The notes under the pieces were generated by a model. It was not told where the DNA came from. It was given only the letters and a program-made list of their open reading frames with translations, and did not search any database. Below, one piece after another: positions 33,360 through 41,213 of a DNA stretch of 64,000 bases. Numbering within the stretch: the first letter of the stretch is position 1; each line of letters opens with the position of its first letter. This stretch comes from Verrucomicrobiia bacterium (lineage in GTDB: Bacteria > Verrucomicrobiota > Verrucomicrobiia > JABWAM01): contig JAQUAF010000003.1 of the NCBI GenBank assembly GCA_028687435.1, positions 62,001 through 126,000 of the forward strand, given 5' to 3'. The position numbers were made by a program, and so were the translations under genes.

Positions 33360-33935
33360 ATGACGGCTGGCCGCACATTGAATACACTGAGCCAGGACTG
33401 GGGAACGCCGGAAAAGTATGTCAACGCTGTCCGCGAAGTGTTTGGGGGGCGGATAGACCTTGATCCGTGTTCAAATGGATGCTCGATTGTGCATGCGAGA
33501 ACCGAATATCGGCTGCCTGAACATGACGGGTTGAAGGAGAGTTGGAAATTTCCGACCATTTATGCAAATCCCCCATATGGGATTGATAGGAAACGGGGCA
33601 CTTCGATCAAAAGGTGGTTGTGCCGGTGCGCGGGCGCGCATGGGGAACACAAAGCCGAAGTTCTGGCGCTTGTGCCGGTTGCAACCAACACACGACATTG
33701 GAAGGAATATGTTTTTGGCAGGGCTGCCGGGGTCTGCTTCCTTTATGATACACGGTTGAAGTTTCTTGTGAATGGACGGAGCGGAGGAAAGGGGGCGCCC
33801 ATGTCGTGTGCGATGATTTATTGGGGAAGGGACTTTGATGAATTTCTTGCCGTTTTCAGCAAATTTGGGGCGGTTGTGGATCTCCGCCCCCTGAAAGGAA
33901 AAAAGTTCGGGAATGGAGGCCGGACTGCGGACTGA
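33360..33935 (+). CDS. phage-type Dam DNA N6-adenine methyltransferase
   Basis: 191 residues. The sequence resembles the phage DNA_N-6-adenine methyltransferase (Dam) family: DWGTPEKYVNAVREVFGG at the start, IDLDPCSN with the SAM-contacting acidic residues, and the catalytic NPPY in TIYANPPYGID near residue 67. A good GGAGA lies before the ATG. No restriction enzyme is adjacent, so it is an orphan modification enzyme, probably acquired from a phage or plasmid. It sits between hypF and hypC, interrupting what is often one operon. Confidence 0.85.
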   Translation: MTAGRTLNTLSQDWGTPEKYVNAVREVFGGRIDLDPCSNGCSIVHARTEYRLPEHDGLKESWKFPTIYANPPYGIDRKRGTSIKRWLCRCAGAHGEHKAEVLALVPVATNTRHWKEYVFGRAAGVCFLYDTRLKFLVNGRSGGKGAPMSCAMIYWGRDFDEFLAVFSKFGAVVDLRPLKGKKFGNGGRTAD

Positions 33936-34057
33936 CCGGCGGAAACATGCCATTCAAAGTTTCTGTCTTTGTTGGCTTGACAGAGGGAACATCCGCGGGG
34001 ATTTTTCCGTCCCCGCCGCCTTGGATTTTGAAAAGGAATTCATCGCGTCACGCGCCG

Positions 34058-34077
34058 TCGTTCTGCAAGAGCCTCCT
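34058..34077 (+). repeat. solo end similar to the MITE at 57794-58083
   Basis: CGTTCTGCAAGAGCCTC, with the bases just before it, matches the last 20 bases of the right end of the element at 57794-58083 at about 17 of 20 positions, including 12 exact final bases. No matching left end is seen nearby, so it may be the remnant of a decayed copy or chance. Confidence 0.35.
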
Positions 34078-34201
34078 TGTTGTGTTGAATCTGTGGCGTC
34101 AAGGATTGGAGAGAGAAAGGCAAGATTTGTTGAGAAAAATGCAGATTCCTCTTTTCACACGGTTGAATGTTCAGTAGGCTGGATGGGAAACGTTTTTGAA
34201 C

Positions 34202-34474
34202 ATGTGTCTGGCTGTTCCAGGGAAAATTTTGAGCGTTGCCGGGGATGACCCGATGACGCGCATGGGCAAGGTGAGCTTTGGCGGTGTCGTCAAAGACATC
34301 AACCTGGCCTGTGTCCCGGACGCCCGGACAGGCGACTATGTCATCGTGCATGTGGGAGTTGCGATCAGCACGGTGGACCCGCAAGAGGCCGAACGGGTAT
34401 TTGCGGATTTGCAGGAGATTGAACGACTGGGACGGCAGGGGAGCGCGGCGGATGCGCCGGCTCGGGGGAATTGA
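34202..34474 (+). CDS. hypC: hydrogenase maturation chaperone HypC
   Basis: 90 residues. The start must be the ATG at 34202 because HypC family proteins begin MCLAVPG with an essential cysteine at position 2; a TTG six bases earlier is spurious. The rest, VSFGGVVKDINLACV and GDYVIVHVGVAI, is characteristic. HypC works with HypD to carry the Fe(CN)2CO unit to the hydrogenase large subunit. It is separated from hypF by the Dam gene and followed 69 bp later by nifJ, fitting ferredoxin-linked hydrogen metabolism. Confidence 0.95.
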   Translation: MCLAVPGKILSVAGDDPMTRMGKVSFGGVVKDINLACVPDARTGDYVIVHVGVAISTVDPQEAERVFADLQEIERLGRQGSAADAPARGN

Positions 34475-34543
34475 GTCCGACCCATCGGCCCACGGGAAAA
34501 GACAGACCATGTTCCGAACCACTGAAAGCTCAAACAACCGATC

Positions 34544-37500
34544 ATGAACCGAAAACACATCACCATCGACGGCAACGAGGCGGTCGCCTACGTTGCATAC
34601 CGCTGCAACGAGGTTGCGGCCATTTATCCCATCACCCCCTCTTCCAATATGGGAGAGTGGTGCGACCAATGGGCTTCCGAAGGCATCCCGAACCTGTGGG
34701 GCACCATTCCCTCGGTAACGGAGATGCAGAGCGAGGCCGGCGCCGCGGGCGCTGTCCATGGCTCGCTGCAAACCGGCGCCCTGACCTGCACCTTCACTGC
34801 TTCGCAGGGATTGCTGCTCAAGATCCCCAACATGTTCAAGATCGCGGGTGAATTGACGCCGACGGTGTTTCACATCACCGCCCGTTGCGTGGCCACCCAT
34901 GCCCTGTCGATTTTTGGCGACCATAGCGACGTGATGGCCGCCCGTTCCACCGGTTTTGCGTTGTTCAGTTCCGCCTCCGTGCAGGAGGCGATGGACTTTG
35001 CCCTGATCGCCCAGGCGGCGACGCTGGAGTCCCGGGTGCCTTTCCTGCATTTCTTCGACGGTTTCCGCACCTCGCACGAGGCGTCGAAGATCGAATTGGT
35101 GGACGAGGAAATCATCCGCCAGATGATCGACGAGAATCATGTGATCGCGCATCGCGCGCGCGCCATGTCTCCCGACCGGCCGGTGTTGCGCGGCACCGCG
35201 CAGAATCCCGATGTGTTTTTCCAGGCCCGCGAGAGCTGCAATCCGTTCTATCTGAAATGCCCCGAAATCACCCAGAAGGCGATGGACAAGTTTGCCGGCA
35301 TCACCGGACGCCAGTACAAGATTTACCAGTACGAGGGCGCGCCGGATGCGGACCGGGTGATTGTGCTGATGGGTTCCGGCTGCGAAGCCGCCCATGAAAC
35401 GGTGGATTTTCTCCGGACCAAGGGCGAAAAAGTGGGCGTGTTGAAAGTCCGTCTGTATCGTCCATTCGACGTCAAGCGCTTCATGGAAGCCCTTCCGTCC
35501 AGCGTGAAGAGCCTGTCGGCGCTGGATCGCACCAAGGAACCCGGCAGCGCGGGCGAGCCGCTCTACCTGGATGTGGTGGCGGCGTTGAATGAGGGATTGG
35601 CCAACGGATGGGGCAGCCTGAAGTCCATGCCGAAGGTGCTGGCCGGACGCTACGGCCTTTCCTCCAAGGAATTCACCCCGGCGATGATCAAGGCGGTTTT
35701 CGACAATATGTCGGGTTCCAAGCCCAAGAATCATTTCACGGTGGGCATCAACGAGGATGTGACCCACAGCAGCCTGACCTATGACCCATCGTTTTCCACC
35801 GAGCCGGCCAGCGTGGTGCGCGCGCTGTTTTTTGGTTTGGGGTCCGACGGCACCGTGGGCGCCAACAAGAACTCGATCAAGATCATTGGCGAAAACACGG
35901 ACAACTACGCCCAGGGGTACTTTGTTTACGACTCCAAGAAGGCGGGCGCCGTGACCGTTTCGCATTTGCGGTTTGGCCCGAAGCTGATCCGGTCCACCTA
36001 CCTGATTTCGCAGGCCAATTTCGTGGCCTGCCATCAGCCAGTGTTCCTGGAACGTTATAATATGCTCGAGCAAATGGTGGCGGGCGGCACGTTCCTGCTG
36101 AACACGCCCAATTCCAAGGAAGAGGCATGGGACAAGCTGCCCCGCGTTTTTCAGGAAGAGTTGATCCGGAAGAAGGCGAAGTTTTATGTGATCGACGCGG
36201 TGAAGGTGGCCAAGGAAACAGGCATGGGCGGCCGCATCAACACGATCATGCAGACCTGTTTCTTTGCCCTGGCCGGCGTTTTGCCGCGCGATGAGGCGAT
36301 CGAACAGATCAAGAAGGCCATCAAGAAGACTTACGGCAAGAAGGGCGAGGATGTGGTGAAGAAGAACATCGCCGCCGTTGATCAGACCCTGGTCAACCTG
36401 CATGAGATCAAGGTGCCGGCCAAGGCGACCAGCACGATCGAGATGCCGCCTGTGTTTGCCGGCGCCTCCGATCATATTCGCAAATGGCTGGGTTCCATCT
36501 ATGGCAATCTGGGCGAGAGTGTGCCCAGCAGCGCCTTTACCCCGGATGGAACATTCCCGACCGCCACCACCCAGTGGGAAAAGCGCAATCTGGCCCTCGA
36601 AATCCCTGTGTGGGACGAGAAAACCTGCATCCAGTGCGGCAAATGCGCGGCGATTTGCCCCCACGCCTGCATCCGGCCCAAGGTTTATGACCCGAAGGAA
36701 CTGGCCAAGGCGCCCGCGAAGTTCAAATCCACCGACGCCCGTTCCCCCGAATGGAAGGGACTCAAGTACACCCTGCAGGTGGCCGCCGAGGATTGCACGA
36801 GCTGCTATCTTTGCATCAACGTCTGCCCCGCAAAGAACAAGACCGAGACGAAACTCAAGGCGATCAACATGCGGGAGCACGCGCCCCTGCGCCAGCAGGA
36901 GCGGGAAAATTGGAAGTTCTTCCTCTCCCTGCCGGAATTCGACCGCCGCAAGATCAAGGTGACCCAGTTGCGCCAGCAGCAATTGATGCGGCCGCTGTTC
37001 GAGTTCTCCGGCGCCTGCGCCGGTTGCGGCGAAACACCGTATCTGAAGCTGTTGTCCCAGTTGTTCGGCGACCGCCTGGTGGTCGGCAACGCCACGGGAT
37101 GCTCCTCGATTTACGGCGGCAACCTGCCCACCACCCCGTGGGCCGTGGATGCCAACGGACGCGGTCCCACATGGAACAATTCCCTGTTCGAGGACGCCGC
37201 CGAGTTCACCCTCGGTTACCGGTTGTCCATCGACAAGCAGGCCCAGTTCGCCCGTGAGTTGTTGAAGAAAATGGGCGCCCAGATTGGCGATGATCTGGTC
37301 AAGGGATTGGTGGAGGCCGGTCAGGCCGACGAAACCGGTATTCATGCCCAGCGCGAACGCGTGGCGGCTCTCAAGACAAAATTGGCGAAGATCGATTCCA
37401 AGGAAGCCAAAATGCTGTTGTCCCTGGCCGACATTCTCGTGCGCAAGAGCGTGTGGGGAATCGGCGGCGACGGTTGGGCTTACGACATCGGTTACGGCGG

Positions 37501-38128
37501 GTTGGATCACGTGCTGGCCAGCGGCCGCGACATCAACCTCGTCGTTCTGGACACCGAGGTCTATTCCAACACGGGCGGCCAGATGTCCAAGTCCACTCCC
37601 CGCGGAGCGGTGGCCAAGTTTGCCGCCGGCGGCAAGCCGCTGGGCAAGAAAGACCTGGGCCTGATCGCCATGAGTTATGGCTCCGTTTACGTGGCCGGCG
37701 TGGCGTTGGGCGCGAAAGACGAGCATACGCTCCGGGCCTTTGTCGAGGCCGAGAGCTATGCCGGACCTTCGTTGATCATCTGCTACAGCCATTGCATCGC
37801 GCACGGAATCGCCCTTGATCGCGGCGCCGGCGTTCAGCAGCAGAAGATGGCGGTGGAAAGCGGCCAGTGGTTGCTCTACCGCTACGATCCGCGCCGCGCC
37901 GCCGCGGGCGAGAATCCGTTCCAGTTGGATTCCCAGGCCCCGAAGATGAAGGTGCAGGATTACCTGTACTCCGAAAACCGCTTCAAGATGCTCGTCAAGA
38001 GCAAGCCCGAGGACGCCAAGCGCCTCGCCATCGAGGCGCAAAAGGATGTGGACACCCGATGGGCATTGTACGAATACATGGCCGCCCGCAAGGGCAGCCG
38101 CAGCGCGGAGGCGCCCGCCAACGCGTAA
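34544..38128 (+). CDS. nifJ: pyruvate:ferredoxin (flavodoxin) oxidoreductase, single-chain
   Basis: Converts pyruvate and CoA to acetyl-CoA, CO2 and reduced ferredoxin; central to anaerobic metabolism. 1194 residues, the usual length of the fused enzyme. Domains: N-terminal pyruvate-binding (YPITPSSNMGEWCDQW), transketolase-like domain II, gamma domain (FFGLGSDGTVGANKNSIKII), EKR domain, two 4Fe-4S clusters (CIQCGKCAAICP near 694, CTSCYLCINVCP near 751), and the C-terminal TPP domain with CAGCGETPY near 824, ATGCSSIYGGNLP and GGDGWAYDIGYGGLDH. The codon use is markedly GCC/GGC-rich, which suggests high expression. Followed 54 bp later by a DHODH-like gene. Confidence 0.98.
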   Translation: MNRKHITIDGNEAVAYVAYRCNEVAAIYPITPSSNMGEWCDQWASEGIPNLWGTIPSVTEMQSEAGAAGAVHGSLQTGALTCTFTASQGLLLKIPNMFKIAGELTPTVFHITARCVATHALSIFGDHSDVMAARSTGFALFSSASVQEAMDFALIAQAATLESRVPFLHFFDGFRTSHEASKIELVDEEIIRQMIDENHVIAHRARAMSPDRPVLRGTAQNPDVFFQARESCNPFYLKCPEITQKAMDKFAGITGRQYKIYQYEGAPDADRVIVLMGSGCEAAHETVDFLRTKGEKVGVLKVRLYRPFDVKRFMEALPSSVKSLSALDRTKEPGSAGEPLYLDVVAALNEGLANGWGSLKSMPKVLAGRYGLSSKEFTPAMIKAVFDNMSGSKPKNHFTVGINEDVTHSSLTYDPSFSTEPASVVRALFFGLGSDGTVGANKNSIKIIGENTDNYAQGYFVYDSKKAGAVTVSHLRFGPKLIRSTYLISQANFVACHQPVFLERYNMLEQMVAGGTFLLNTPNSKEEAWDKLPRVFQEELIRKKAKFYVIDAVKVAKETGMGGRINTIMQTCFFALAGVLPRDEAIEQIKKAIKKTYGKKGEDVVKKNIAAVDQTLVNLHEIKVPAKATSTIEMPPVFAGASDHIRKWLGSIYGNLGESVPSSAFTPDGTFPTATTQWEKRNLALEIPVWDEKTCIQCGKCAAICPHACIRPKVYDPKELAKAPAKFKSTDARSPEWKGLKYTLQVAAEDCTSCYLCINVCPAKNKTETKLKAINMREHAPLRQQERENWKFFLSLPEFDRRKIKVTQLRQQQLMRPLFEFSGACAGCGETPYLKLLSQLFGDRLVVGNATGCSSIYGGNLPTTPWAVDANGRGPTWNNSLFEDAAEFTLGYRLSIDKQAQFARELLKKMGAQIGDDLVKGLVEAGQADETGIHAQRERVAALKTKLAKIDSKEAKMLLSLADILVRKSVWGIGGDGWAYDIGYGGLDHVLASGRDINLVVLDTEVYSNTGGQMSKSTPRGAVAKFAAGGKPLGKKDLGLIAMSYGSVYVAGVALGAKDEHTLRAFVEAESYAGPSLIICYSHCIAHGIALDRGAGVQQQKMAVESGQWLLYRYDPRRAAAGENPFQLDSQAPKMKVQDYLYSENRFKMLVKSKPEDAKRLAIEAQKDVDTRWALYEYMAARKGSRSAEAPANA

Positions 38129-38182
38129 CCGCGACGGCGAACCCGAATTGTTTCCCAAGACAACAAGAAAGGATCATTCATT

Positions 38183-39175
38183 ATGGATATCAGCACCAAA
38201 TACATGGGGTTGAAGCTTCGCAGCCCGCTGGTGGCCGCAGCTTCTCCTTTGACTCACGACGTTGGCAATGTGAAGAAACTGGAGGACGCCGGCGCGGGCG
38301 CCGTGGTCTTCCATTCGTTGTTCCAGGAGCAGATCCTCCAGGATCGCAACGAGTTGGAGCATTATCTCACCCAGGGAACCGAGAGCTTTGCGGAAGCGGT
38401 GTCTTTCTTCCCGCAAGCCTCGGAATTCAAGGTGGGGCCGGAGGAGTATCTGGCGAACATCGCCCAAGCCAAGAAATCCGTGCAGATTCCGGTGATCGGC
38501 AGCCTGAACGGAATCGACACGGGCGGCTGGACCGATTACGCCAAGAAAATCCAGGAAGCCGGCGCCGACGCGCTGGAATTGAACATCTACAGCATTCCCT
38601 CAAATCCCAAGCTGGCCGCCAAGAAGGTCGAGGATGTTTACATCGAGGTGGTGAAGGCTGTGAAAAGCTCGGTGACGATCCCCGTGGCGGTGAAAATCAG
38701 CCCATTCTTCAGCAACCCGGCCAACATGGCCAGGCGGTTGGACCGGGCCGGCGCCGACGCGCTGGTGCTCTTCAATCGTTTCTACCAGCCGGATATCGAC
38801 TTGGAAGCCTTGGAAGCCAAACCGCAACTCCATCTCAGCACCCAGCATGAGATGCTGCTGCCCATGCGCTGGATTGGCATCCTTCATGGCTGCCTCAAGA
38901 CTGACCTGGCCGGCACGAGCGGCATTCACACGGCCGAGGACGTGGTCAAGATGATCATGGTTGGCGCCAATGTGACCCAGCTCTGCTCGGTTCTTCTGAT
39001 GAAGGGAATCGACCATTTGCGCGAGTTGGAGAAGGGGTTGCGCGAGTGGATGGAGAAGAAAGAATACGCCTCTGTGAAACAGATGCGCGGCAGCATGAGC
39101 CAGAAAAAGGGATCGAATCCCGGCGCCTTTGAGCGGGCGCAGTACATGAAAGTGCTGCAAAGCTACCACGCCTGA
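38183..39175 (+). CDS. dihydroorotate dehydrogenase-like flavoprotein
   Basis: 330 residues, TIM-barrel of the DHODH family (MGLKLRSPLVAAASPLTHDV, ADALELNIYSI, TIPVAVKISPFFSN, GADALVLFNRFY). Classical DHODH has a catalytic serine or cysteine loop with conserved asparagines; here the NRFYQ segment lies at the corresponding strand. Proteins of this branch are often encoded near pyruvate:ferredoxin oxidoreductase genes and are not the pyrimidine enzyme. The C-terminus (SVKQMRGSMSQK) resembles the region after the barrel in that branch. Shares a transcript with nifJ and a terminator follows. The reaction is unknown. Confidence 0.85.
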   Translation: MDISTKYMGLKLRSPLVAAASPLTHDVGNVKKLEDAGAGAVVFHSLFQEQILQDRNELEHYLTQGTESFAEAVSFFPQASEFKVGPEEYLANIAQAKKSVQIPVIGSLNGIDTGGWTDYAKKIQEAGADALELNIYSIPSNPKLAAKKVEDVYIEVVKAVKSSVTIPVAVKISPFFSNPANMARRLDRAGADALVLFNRFYQPDIDLEALEAKPQLHLSTQHEMLLPMRWIGILHGCLKTDLAGTSGIHTAEDVVKMIMVGANVTQLCSVLLMKGIDHLRELEKGLREWMEKKEYASVKQMRGSMSQKKGSNPGAFERAQYMKVLQSYHA

Positions 39176-39196
39176 TCCGATTCCGAAGAATCGACC

Positions 39197-39237
39197 AATG
39201 GCGCGGCTCCGAAGGGGGCCGCGCCATTTTTGTTTTT
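39197..39237 (+). terminator. intrinsic terminator after the nifJ operon
   Basis: Stem AATGGCGCGGC at 39197-39207 pairs with GCCGCGCCATT at 39218-39228, with a 10-nt loop, followed by TTTTGTTTTTG. A textbook rho-independent terminator. Confidence 0.9.
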
Positions 39238-39307
39238 GATTTTGTCCCTGGTGTGCTGTCAGTGGTGCTCCGCGCACCGCTTACGGAAAAAACATGACGG
39301 AAGGCGC

Positions 39308-39335
39308 TTGACAAATGGTAATAACCATTTAGATT
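39308..39335 (+). promoter_or_regulatory. promoter of the GntR regulator gene
   Basis: TTGACA at 39308-39313, a 16-bp spacer and TAGATT at 39330-39335. Transcription would begin about 39342, six bases before the ATG, giving a nearly leaderless message. The operator described separately fills the spacer. Confidence 0.75.
39313..39330 (+). promoter_or_regulatory. palindromic operator for the GntR/HutC-type regulator
   Basis: AAATGGTAATAACCATTT, a perfect 18-bp palindrome with half-site TGGT...ACCA, lies exactly between the -35 and -10 boxes. Its TGGT-N4-ACCA core resembles the published NagR/HutC-type operator (TGGTCTAGACCA). A bound regulator would block its own promoter. Confidence 0.75.
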
Positions 39336-39347
39336 AGTCATAACCAC

Positions 39348-40061
39348 ATGAAATGCTATGTTCAAGCGGCGGACCGGTTGAGGGAGCGGATTCTGGCGGG
39401 TGAGTTTGGCAAAACAGGCCGGCTTCCGCCCGAGCGCGGCCTTTGCCGGCAGCTTGGCGTGTCGCGCATTACGGTCCGCCAAGCCCTTGGTCTTTTGGCG
39501 GAGGAGCGGCTTTTGGTGCGAAGGCAGGGGAGCGGCACTTATGTGAGTTCCCGTCCGGCCCGCCGCATTCCCTTGAGAATCGATTATACGGACAGCATGA
39601 GGGAGCACGCGCCACGCCTGCGGCGTCGTCTGTTGGAGTGGAATCCGGCTGCGCAGGCGGGTGAGATGGCTGGCGAGTTGGGGGGTGTCGGAAAGGATGA
39701 CGCGCTTTGGGCGTTGAGATTGGATTTTCTGGGGGAGGTTCCCGTGGCGTTGGACCGGGTTTGGATCGCCAAGCGTTTTGCGCGTCATTTGTGCGAGGTG
39801 GATTTGGAGAGGGTTGATTTCGTGGAAATCTGGGCGCGGAAGGAGAATTTTCGCATTCATTCCTGTCGTCAACTGGTGGAGGCGGTGGCTGCGCCGGGGG
39901 ATGTGGCCCGGCATTTGAGGGTGAAATCCGGCCAGCCGTTGTTGAAAACCCTGGAAGTGTACGAGGATCACCAGGCGGTGGCGTTGGGAGCCTTTGTCAG
40001 TTTTTACCATCCATCCCTTATTACGCTTAGCGCGCGTTATGACTGGGGGATATCAGGCTGA
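39348..40061 (+). CDS. GntR-family transcriptional regulator (HutC/UTRA type)
   Basis: 237 residues. N-terminal winged helix of the GntR family (ERILAGEFGKTGRLPPERGL, GVSRITVRQALGLLAEERLL, RRQGSGTYVSS), then a UTRA-type ligand domain with ALWALRLDFLGEVPVALDRV and RLRVKSGQPLL. The structure and the downstream PIG-L and NagB-like genes suggest an amino-sugar regulator of the NagR kind, but the effector is inferred. A perfect palindrome in its own promoter points to autorepression. No Shine-Dalgarno sequence. Confidence 0.9.
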   Translation: MKCYVQAADRLRERILAGEFGKTGRLPPERGLCRQLGVSRITVRQALGLLAEERLLVRRQGSGTYVSSRPARRIPLRIDYTDSMREHAPRLRRRLLEWNPAAQAGEMAGELGGVGKDDALWALRLDFLGEVPVALDRVWIAKRFARHLCEVDLERVDFVEIWARKENFRIHSCRQLVEAVAAPGDVARHLRVKSGQPLLKTLEVYEDHQAVALGAFVSFYHPSLITLSARYDWGISG

Positions 40062-40197
40062 AGGTTGATAGACTGAAGGAGGAAGATGAGCCTCAAAATG
40101 GAAAAAACGTTGAATGCTTTCGATAAACCCGGATTAACGGCCCTTCAATCCATCAACCTAATTTAATGTTCAGGAATTTCAATGTTTGCGGGAAAAA

Positions 40198-40261
40198 GCG
40201 GTGCAGGAGCCCCGCCCTCCATTTGCTGCGAAATGAATGGAGGGCGGGGCTCCCGCACCGC
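40198..40261. repeat. dispersed palindromic repeat, copy 2 (long hairpin)
   Basis: Arms of 26 bp at 40198-40223 and 40236-40261 are complementary at 25 of 26 positions (left GCGGTGCAGGAGCCCCGCCC continuing with TCCATT), with a 12-bp loop. Same core as at 18878 and 62814. A strong hairpin in the transcript. Confidence 0.85.
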
Positions 40262-40326
40262 CTTGCCGGTTTTTTGCGTCGAGCGCTTGTCTCGCCGAAG
40301 CGCTTGGGCGAAGGCGGATCGTGCCA

Positions 40327-40368
40327 TCGAGCGTCGAGCTGCCGGGCCTTGGCCCGGCTTAATTTAAA
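40327..40368 (+). repeat. GCGTCGAGC repeat family, copy A
   Basis: CGAGCGTCGAGCTGCCGGGC, then CTTGGCCCGGCTTAATTTAA, containing a GCCGGGCC/GGCCCGGC hairpin and ending TTAATTTAAAAT just before the PIG-L ATG. This copy shows what the TTAATTTAA site looks like without an insertion; compare copy D. Confidence 0.8.
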
Positions 40369-40370
40369 AT

Positions 40371-41210
40371 ATGAAGAAAAAAACTGAAGAACCACTGGTG
40401 GCGCTGGCTGTGGGGGCGCATCCGGACGACATTGAGTTTATGATGGCTGGCACGCTGTTGCTGCTCAAAGAGGCCGGCGCCGAGATTCATGTGTGGCATT
40501 TGGGGGATGGCGCGGGAGGGACGGCCAAGCTTGGGCGGCGGGCCATTACAACCTTGAGGGCGAAGGAGGCGAGGGAGTCGGCGCGGCTGGCCGGCGCGCA
40601 GTCGCATGGTCCGCTTTTTGGCGATTTGCAGATTTTTTATGACAGTTCTTCGCTGGCCAGGGTGTCGGCGGTGGTTCGTGAAATAAAGCCCAATATTATC
40701 CTGACTCATTCGCCAAATGATTACATGGAGGATCATCAAAACACCTGCCGCTTGGTGGTGACGGCGGCCTTCAGCCGGGGGATGATCAATCATGTGACCC
40801 AACCCCGGCGTCCGGTTTGCGACGAACCGGTGGCCATCTATCATGCCCTTCCGCATGGTTTGCGCGATGGCTTGGGGCAGGTGATCCGGCCGGATTTTTT
40901 CGTGAACGTCGCCCCGGTGATGGATTTGAAGCGTGAGATGCTGGCGTGTCATCGCAGCCAGAAAGAATGGCTGGATGTCAGCCAGGGAATGGACGCCTAT
41001 TTGAAGGAAATGGAGCGTTTGGGGGCGGAAGCGGGGCGGATGTCCCGGAAGTTCAAGTATGCGGAAGGATGGCGTTGTCATTCCCATCTTGGTTTTGCCG
41101 CCTCCGATTACCGGCCTTTGCAGCAGTTGTTGGGAAGAAAGACGTGTTTACAGGCTGTCAGACTGAAGGGAAAACGGGTGGATTTTCAGCCTGCCGACAT
41201 GAAAAACTAA
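40371..41210 (+). CDS. PIG-L/LmbE-family N-acetyl-sugar deacetylase
   Basis: 279 residues. The zinc motif is AHPDDIEF near residue 15, with the second histidine in HSPNDYMEDHQNTCR around residue 107 (PIG-L family H-x2-H-type pattern). Family members are Zn-dependent N-acetyl-glucosamine deacetylases acting on sugar lipids, mycothiol or bacillithiol precursors, or chitin oligomers. Here it lies 3 bp before a NagB-like gene and downstream of a GntR regulator, so amino-sugar catabolism is the likely role. The substrate is unknown. Confidence 0.9.
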   Translation: MKKKTEEPLVALAVGAHPDDIEFMMAGTLLLLKEAGAEIHVWHLGDGAGGTAKLGRRAITTLRAKEARESARLAGAQSHGPLFGDLQIFYDSSSLARVSAVVREIKPNIILTHSPNDYMEDHQNTCRLVVTAAFSRGMINHVTQPRRPVCDEPVAIYHALPHGLRDGLGQVIRPDFFVNVAPVMDLKREMLACHRSQKEWLDVSQGMDAYLKEMERLGAEAGRMSRKFKYAEGWRCHSHLGFAASDYRPLQQLLGRKTCLQAVRLKGKRVDFQPADMKN

Positions 41211-41213
41211 AAA

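Larger units (their letters stand above)
40062..40370. other. 309-bp intergenic region with two repeat families
   Basis: No gene. It starts with a short low-complexity AT stretch, then holds the dispersed palindrome copy 2 (40198-40261) and the GCGTCGAGC repeat copy A (40327-40368), which ends next to the PIG-L start codon. Confidence 0.8.

Noticed and set aside
34040-38158. Long antisense open frame opposite nifJ (1372 codons)
   Set aside because: It is the mirror of the biased, GC-rich codon use of nifJ: low-complexity, unlike any family, and nifJ itself has clear domains and clusters. A shadow, not a gene.
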